From assembly GCF_030272615.1 (NCBI RefSeq), contig NC_081409.1, forward strand, positions 616,951,755 through 617,015,754: a DNA stretch of 64,000 nt, given 5' to 3'. The position numbers and the translations under genes are program-made. The DNA is from Cryptomeria japonica (taxonomy: Eukaryota > Streptophyta > Pinopsida > Cupressales > Cupressaceae). Each line of letters begins with the position of its first letter. Positions within the stretch are counted from its first letter, which is position 1. This document shows positions 60,038-64,000 of this stretch, one piece after another. The notes under the pieces are model-generated. The model searched no databases. It was not told the DNA's origin and was given only the letters and a program-made list of their open reading frames with translations.

Positions 60038-60892
60038 AAGAGTTGATGAAGATGAGCAGCCAGAGAGGCGAGGGAGAGTTAGACAAACAGATGAGGAGGG
60101 AGAGGAGGTAAGAGATGGAGGTGGAGATGATGGAGGAGGTGGTAGAGGAGGTGGTGGAGGAGGTGATGGAGGAGGTGGGAGGGGAGGAGGGAGAGGAGGA
60201 GATAGAGGGAGAGGAGGATATAAAGGAGGTGGTGGATTAGATATAGGACAAGGGGGAGATGGAGGGAGAGGAGGAGGGATTGTTCTTGGTGCTGGTGGGG
60301 TTGGTAGGGTAGGTGCAGTACTAGTGGTGGTGGGTGGTATAGAGGATGTTAGGAGACCCGCCCAAAGGAGGAGATTTGATGTTTTACCTCCACCGACACC
60401 TTAGACAAGGACATATTTGGGCGGTATCATGACATAGGTAGCCGTTTAGATTAGGGTACCCACCCATCGAAAAGATTCATATATTAGAGCCCTATAGGTC
60501 ACAGTGCAAGAGCTACAGGCACAGTGCTAGCACAACAACGCCAGATTATGTAGATTATGGTAGAGCGAGATACAAAGAGAGAGTGCCAGGGCTGGGTAGA
60601 GGATCTTACTGAGAGATTGGAAAGAGCGACAGGTGGTGCCCCGATGCGAGACATGTTGAGGGAGATATGGTATACAACCAAGGAGGCCAAGTATTGCAGG
60701 CATCTATATGAGGATGTGGTCCCTAGAGATCACAGAGCTCTCAGCTATGCAACTAGTCGATCTGCTCACAGTCATACGGGGATAGAGAGTAGAGGTGTTA
60801 CGAGGCTTGCCCGACGTGATCCACCTGGTGGAGATCCAGGGGCTGGGACATCTACTGTGAGACCGTCAGCCTCAAGAGATAGTCATACCTGA
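60021..60892 (+). pseudogene. Gly/Arg-rich broken frame of unknown function
   Basis: Not recognised. One plus-strand frame is open from 60021 to about 60402 without an ATG. It encodes an acidic start, a long Gly-rich stretch with Arg and Asp (RGG-like words such as GGGRGGDRGRGG), then a Val/Gly stretch and a basic RRPAQRRRF. After a TAG and a frame change, a second piece (about 60490-60892) encodes a helical segment (ECQGWVEDLTERLERATGG, REIWYTTKEAKYCRHLYEDV) and a Ser/Arg/Gly-rich end. The two pieces look like one C-terminal region broken by indels. Gly-rich tails occur in RNA-binding proteins and in some element proteins, so neither can be claimed. It abuts the truncated LINE on its left. 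Confidence 0.4.
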
Positions 60893-61157
60893 GAGACTTG
60901 TCTCTGTTGTATTTTGATCATTTTGTTGTATTTTGACAGACATGATATCCCTTGTACATTTCAACCATTTTTGAGAGATAAAATATATATGGCACTAATT
61001 TGCTCTGATCCACATGTGTTATTGATGATGATTGATGATATGTATTGATATGATGATTCTATGATGATGATGTGATGCTTAGATAATGATTTTCTTGATT
61101 TTGATGATGATGACATGAGAGTGTGAGGGTGCATGTGCATTGATTACTTTGATTTAT

Positions 61158-61368
61158 GAGATGTATCTTGAAAATGAGATGTAGGATGATGATGATGTGA
61201 GATGTATCTTGAAAAAGAGATGTATGATAATGATGATGATGTGAGATTAATGATATGCAACTAAATGCAAGATTAAAATTATTTTAAAATGATATGCAAC
61301 TAAATGCAAGATTAAAATGATGTTAAAATGATATGCAACTAAATGCAAGATTAAGAATGATAAGCAGC
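61158..61368. repeat. Two short tandem repeats (41 bp x2, 39 bp x3)
   Basis: GAGATGTATCTTGAAAA starts at 61158 and 61199 (41-bp unit). GATATGCAACTAAATGCAAG starts at 61252, 61291 and 61330 (39-bp unit). The surroundings from 61020 are rich in GATGAT. Non-coding. Confidence 0.9.
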
Positions 61369-61799
61369 TAAATGATCACTTTAATCCTGTCGTTGTCATT
61401 CCTGTTAGTCACTTGTGTGTGCTCTGTTTTTGTTTGTCATCATTGAGCTTTGATATGTTGGAAGTTTATACAAGCATAATGGTATAATTGAACCATTTGC
61501 AAGATGACACAAGCATCAAGGTATAATTGAACCAAGATGGCCTTAGTGTTGCTTGTGTAAAACATACAAGAGTTAACCATTTGTATGTGCAAAGTGAAAC
61601 AATGTCTTCAATGATATGTTTCCAATCATGTCTTCAAGTATAAGTGACATTTTCTCTTCTCTTTTCTCTTTCTTATACTTTAAGTTATATTCCATATATA
61701 TTGTCAGGATGTTTGAGAGGGGTTTCAGACCTCTAGGAGTTATAATGCAAAATCTAGTTTTTGAAAGATCCTCCAAATTTCAGACTTAGTCAAATTTTA

Positions 61800-63300
61800 G
61801 GGCATTTCAAGATTAGGAGTGAAAAATTTGTAACCAAGATCAGAATTTAGGCTTGTGAAGCCCACCATCATTATTTGATTTTTTTTTGCTAACTGACTGT
61901 GTACAGGTTCTAACATTTTTATGCGGGAACATAAAGAATTAGTTTAGTTTTCTTTGCTTTTTTTCAAAGTTAGTAAAATGAACTCACCTTTCTTCTTTTG
62001 CAAAAGCTTAAAATGAACCTCATGATTTATTTTGGATGCATAAAATGAACTTCATGCTTTCCTTTTGGTGCTTAAAACAAAACTCAATCTTTTCTTTATT
62101 GCATGGATAAAAGGACAACAAATCAAACACTTTTCTTTCTTGCCAGATTAGGGGAAAACACTTCATTTTGGGCTATAAAAAGAACCACAAATTTTCAATT
62201 TTCTTGCAAAAGCTAAAAAGAACTACAAACTCACTTTCAAGTTTTGCAAAGGTTAAAAAGAATCCCATTTTTCCTTTTGTGCTAGTTAAAAAGAACTCCA
62301 TTATTCCTTTGGTGCATAAAACAAACTCACTTCATTTTTGCAAAAGGATAAAAAGAATCTCACTTTCATTTTTTTGTACAAAGAAAAAAGAGTTTTCATT
62401 AAGGATTGACTTCACGCTTTTCCTTTTGTTGACCAACATCATGATTTACTTTGTTGATCAACTTTGTTTTTCAAAGCTTTTGGAGATACACACTTTGCTA
62501 TGAAAGGTTAAAAATAACACCATGCTTGTTGAAGCTACATCTCCAAATAGAAGGTAGAAAATCATTGCTTTGAAGGATAAAAAGAACTTTGTTTTCTTTT
62601 TTTCGAAAGTGGACTTGGTATATGCTCTCCCCTTAACTAGGTGACCAAAAAGCCAAACCACTCTTAAAAGCTTTTTTTACTTCAAGTATTTTAAATCCTT
62701 TAGCAGGCCCGCCCTCTTGAGTTTCTCTTAGAGCACCATTAATGGTCGGTGAGAGGGGAACGATCTAAGTGGGAAACAAATTTATTGCCAAGTGTTGCAA
62801 CCCACTATAATCAAATGTGGAGGCTGATGAAAGTCACCTTCAACAATTTTGCTCAGTGAATAGCCTTCCCTAGTATCTTTAAGATACATAAAGCCTTTGT
62901 TCTAAATGTTGGGAAGCCTCCCGAGGGAGTTTATCACTGAATACCAAACAAAAGCTTGATTACAAACCTTAGCATTATAAACTTTGAGCTGAGTCAGTTG
63001 CCAAACATTGGCAATATCATAGTGCAAGGGTGGGGAAGAATCCCCCCCAAGATCACTCACCATATATCTCATAGGATAGCTACTCAATTGTGAAGCAATT
63101 CACTTTGAGTTAATTTCTGGCAAAAGGCAAAAAAATGGGCGCCCCCTAGGGGATGACAAGGTTGTTTGAGATGACGGAGTATCGAGACTAGTGGGCTATG
63201 ATATTGGCAATGACCTTTGAATAAAGAGTCTATCTGATGTGTCTTTTGTTGTAAATCAAACCGGTGATAACATCGGGGATTTTAACACATCCTCAAAAGA
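61800..63300 (+). mobile_element. Tat-type 5' leader relic in plus orientation
   Basis: The stretch 61830-61930 (around TTTAGGCTTGTGAAGCCCACC) matches the reverse complement of 24340-24430 in the complete element. The stretch 62400-63200 matches the reverse complement of 40560-41450 in the second element. It is thus the leader of a third Tat copy, reading to the right. Neither its LTR nor a primer site is clear on the left, and gag would lie beyond 64000. The frame at 62902-63087 on the other strand is not a gene. Confidence 0.7.
62176..62358 (+). repeat. TAAAAAGAAY motif array in the leader
   Basis: TAAAAAGAAC/T starts at 62176, 62214, 62254, 62287 and 62349, with a further copy near 62578, usually followed by a C/T-A-C context. 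The complementary motif lies in the leader of the complete element at 24128-24190. Function unknown. Confidence 0.7.
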
Positions 63301-63798
63301 ACATACACTCAATGTTTAGCATTAGGATGACCATTGTCTTCATTTGTGCTATGTATTATTGTCACAAATATTAGAATATCTTTCTAAGTATCCAACAATC
63401 AAACTCAAAAGTCAGTTCAAACAAGGAAAAATCATAAAGTGGAGAAGATTTCCAAATCCAACAAAGCATCTTTTGAGGTGGTTATCAACATTTCAACTAT
63501 CTTTAGGAAAGACTTTCATCCAACAAGATTAGGGGAGTATCAAACCAAGTGATCAAGAGTTTATCATCCAACTATCTCAACGACAACAATACCTAGCTAG
63601 GTATTCAAGTTAGTCAAATCAAGTTTCCATATTAGGAGACTTTATCCATATCATTTGATGTGCTTTGTCATAGGGGCCTATCGAACAAACCCTCTATTCG
63701 ACTTAGTAAGCTTGAGTATCCAAAATGAAGTATCCATCAAGTAATGCAAGTTATTTTTCAACACAACAAAAACATCAAAACAAAGAAATCAGGATAGT
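63301..63798. other. Nothing recognised
   Basis: No coding similarity and no clear repeat. Probably the rest of the leader of the third Tat copy. Confidence 0.4.
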
Positions 63799-64000
63799 TA
63801 GCACGTAGGAGCAACATCCTAGTGCATCTCACCCATTCAGTAGCGCATTTGAACCAAAACATAGTGCTTTCATCACTCAACTTAGCGCACAAACAATATC
63901 ATACTAGTAAAAATTCAAGTAGTGCTTATCAACATCGGTGTAGCACATTAAAACATCAGCCTAGCGCATTCAAGGTATATTATAGCGCTTTTAGATCAAA
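63799..64000 (+). repeat. 21-bp-phased TAGYGC array, running off the window
   Basis: TAGYGC or TAGCAC starts at 63799, 63820, 63841, 63862, 63883, 63920, 63941, 63962 and 63983. All steps are exactly 21 bp except one of 37, which contains a degenerate TAGTAA at 63905. Between the hexamers the sequence varies, so only the hexamer and its phase are conserved. It probably continues past 64000. Confidence 0.85.

Overview
The window reads as nuclear DNA from a seed plant with a large, repeat-swollen genome. A gymnosperm such as a conifer is my leaning, but the sequence cannot prove it. I see no intact host gene, no rRNA or tRNA gene, no CRISPR array and nothing bacterial. Almost everything recognisable is transposable-element material, much of it nested, in an AT-rich background with long microsatellites.

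Layout. 1-1.9 kb: a diverged LTR in + orientation, related to the LTRs of the element at 10-26 kb. 2.9-4.3 kb: a regular array of about 30 GGGATAAG-type motifs on alternating strands. 4.77-7.75 kb and 27.56-28.55 kb: two halves of one unrecognised gene of about 1,325 codons, now a pseudogene. Its halves are separated by an LTR-type insertion (7750-27556, 5-bp duplication CTACT). That insertion is itself interrupted by a complete 15.9-kb Ty3/gypsy element of the Tat lineage (10429-26359, minus strand, duplication GTTCT, tRNA-Trp primer site, gag-PR-RT-RH-second RNase H-INT).

30.6-35.6 kb: a CACTA (En/Spm) transposase gene on the minus strand with recognisable introns and a subterminal repeat region. 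35.6-43.4 kb: a second, older, truncated Tat element on the minus strand (LTR, decayed tRNA-Trp site, gag, protease) carrying a 294-bp MITE with an 11-bp duplication. 43.5-45 kb: an (AG)61 run and a decayed LINE reverse transcriptase on the plus strand. 45.6-53.5 kb: a full-length L1-like LINE on the minus strand with a 13-bp target-site duplication and ORF1/ORF2 overlapping by ATGA.

53.6-58 kb: AT-rich, microsatellite-rich DNA with short tandem duplications and no gene. 58.1-60.0 kb: the 3' half of another LINE plus an unassigned open frame. 60.0-60.9 kb: a glycine/arginine-rich broken frame on the plus strand. 61.8-63.3 kb: a Tat-type leader in plus orientation, followed by a 21-bp-phased TAGYGC repeat that runs off the end of the window.

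Working logic. The LTR elements supply gag-pol for copy-and-paste movement, the LINE encodes endonuclease/RT for target-primed insertion, and the CACTA gene encodes a cut-and-paste transposase. All carry stops or frameshifts as read here. In the complete Tat element all 11 in-frame stops are TGA or TAG, as expected from C-to-T decay of methylated cytosines. The least explained parts are the alternating GGGATAAG array with the large unknown gene beside it, and the 21-bp array at the right edge.
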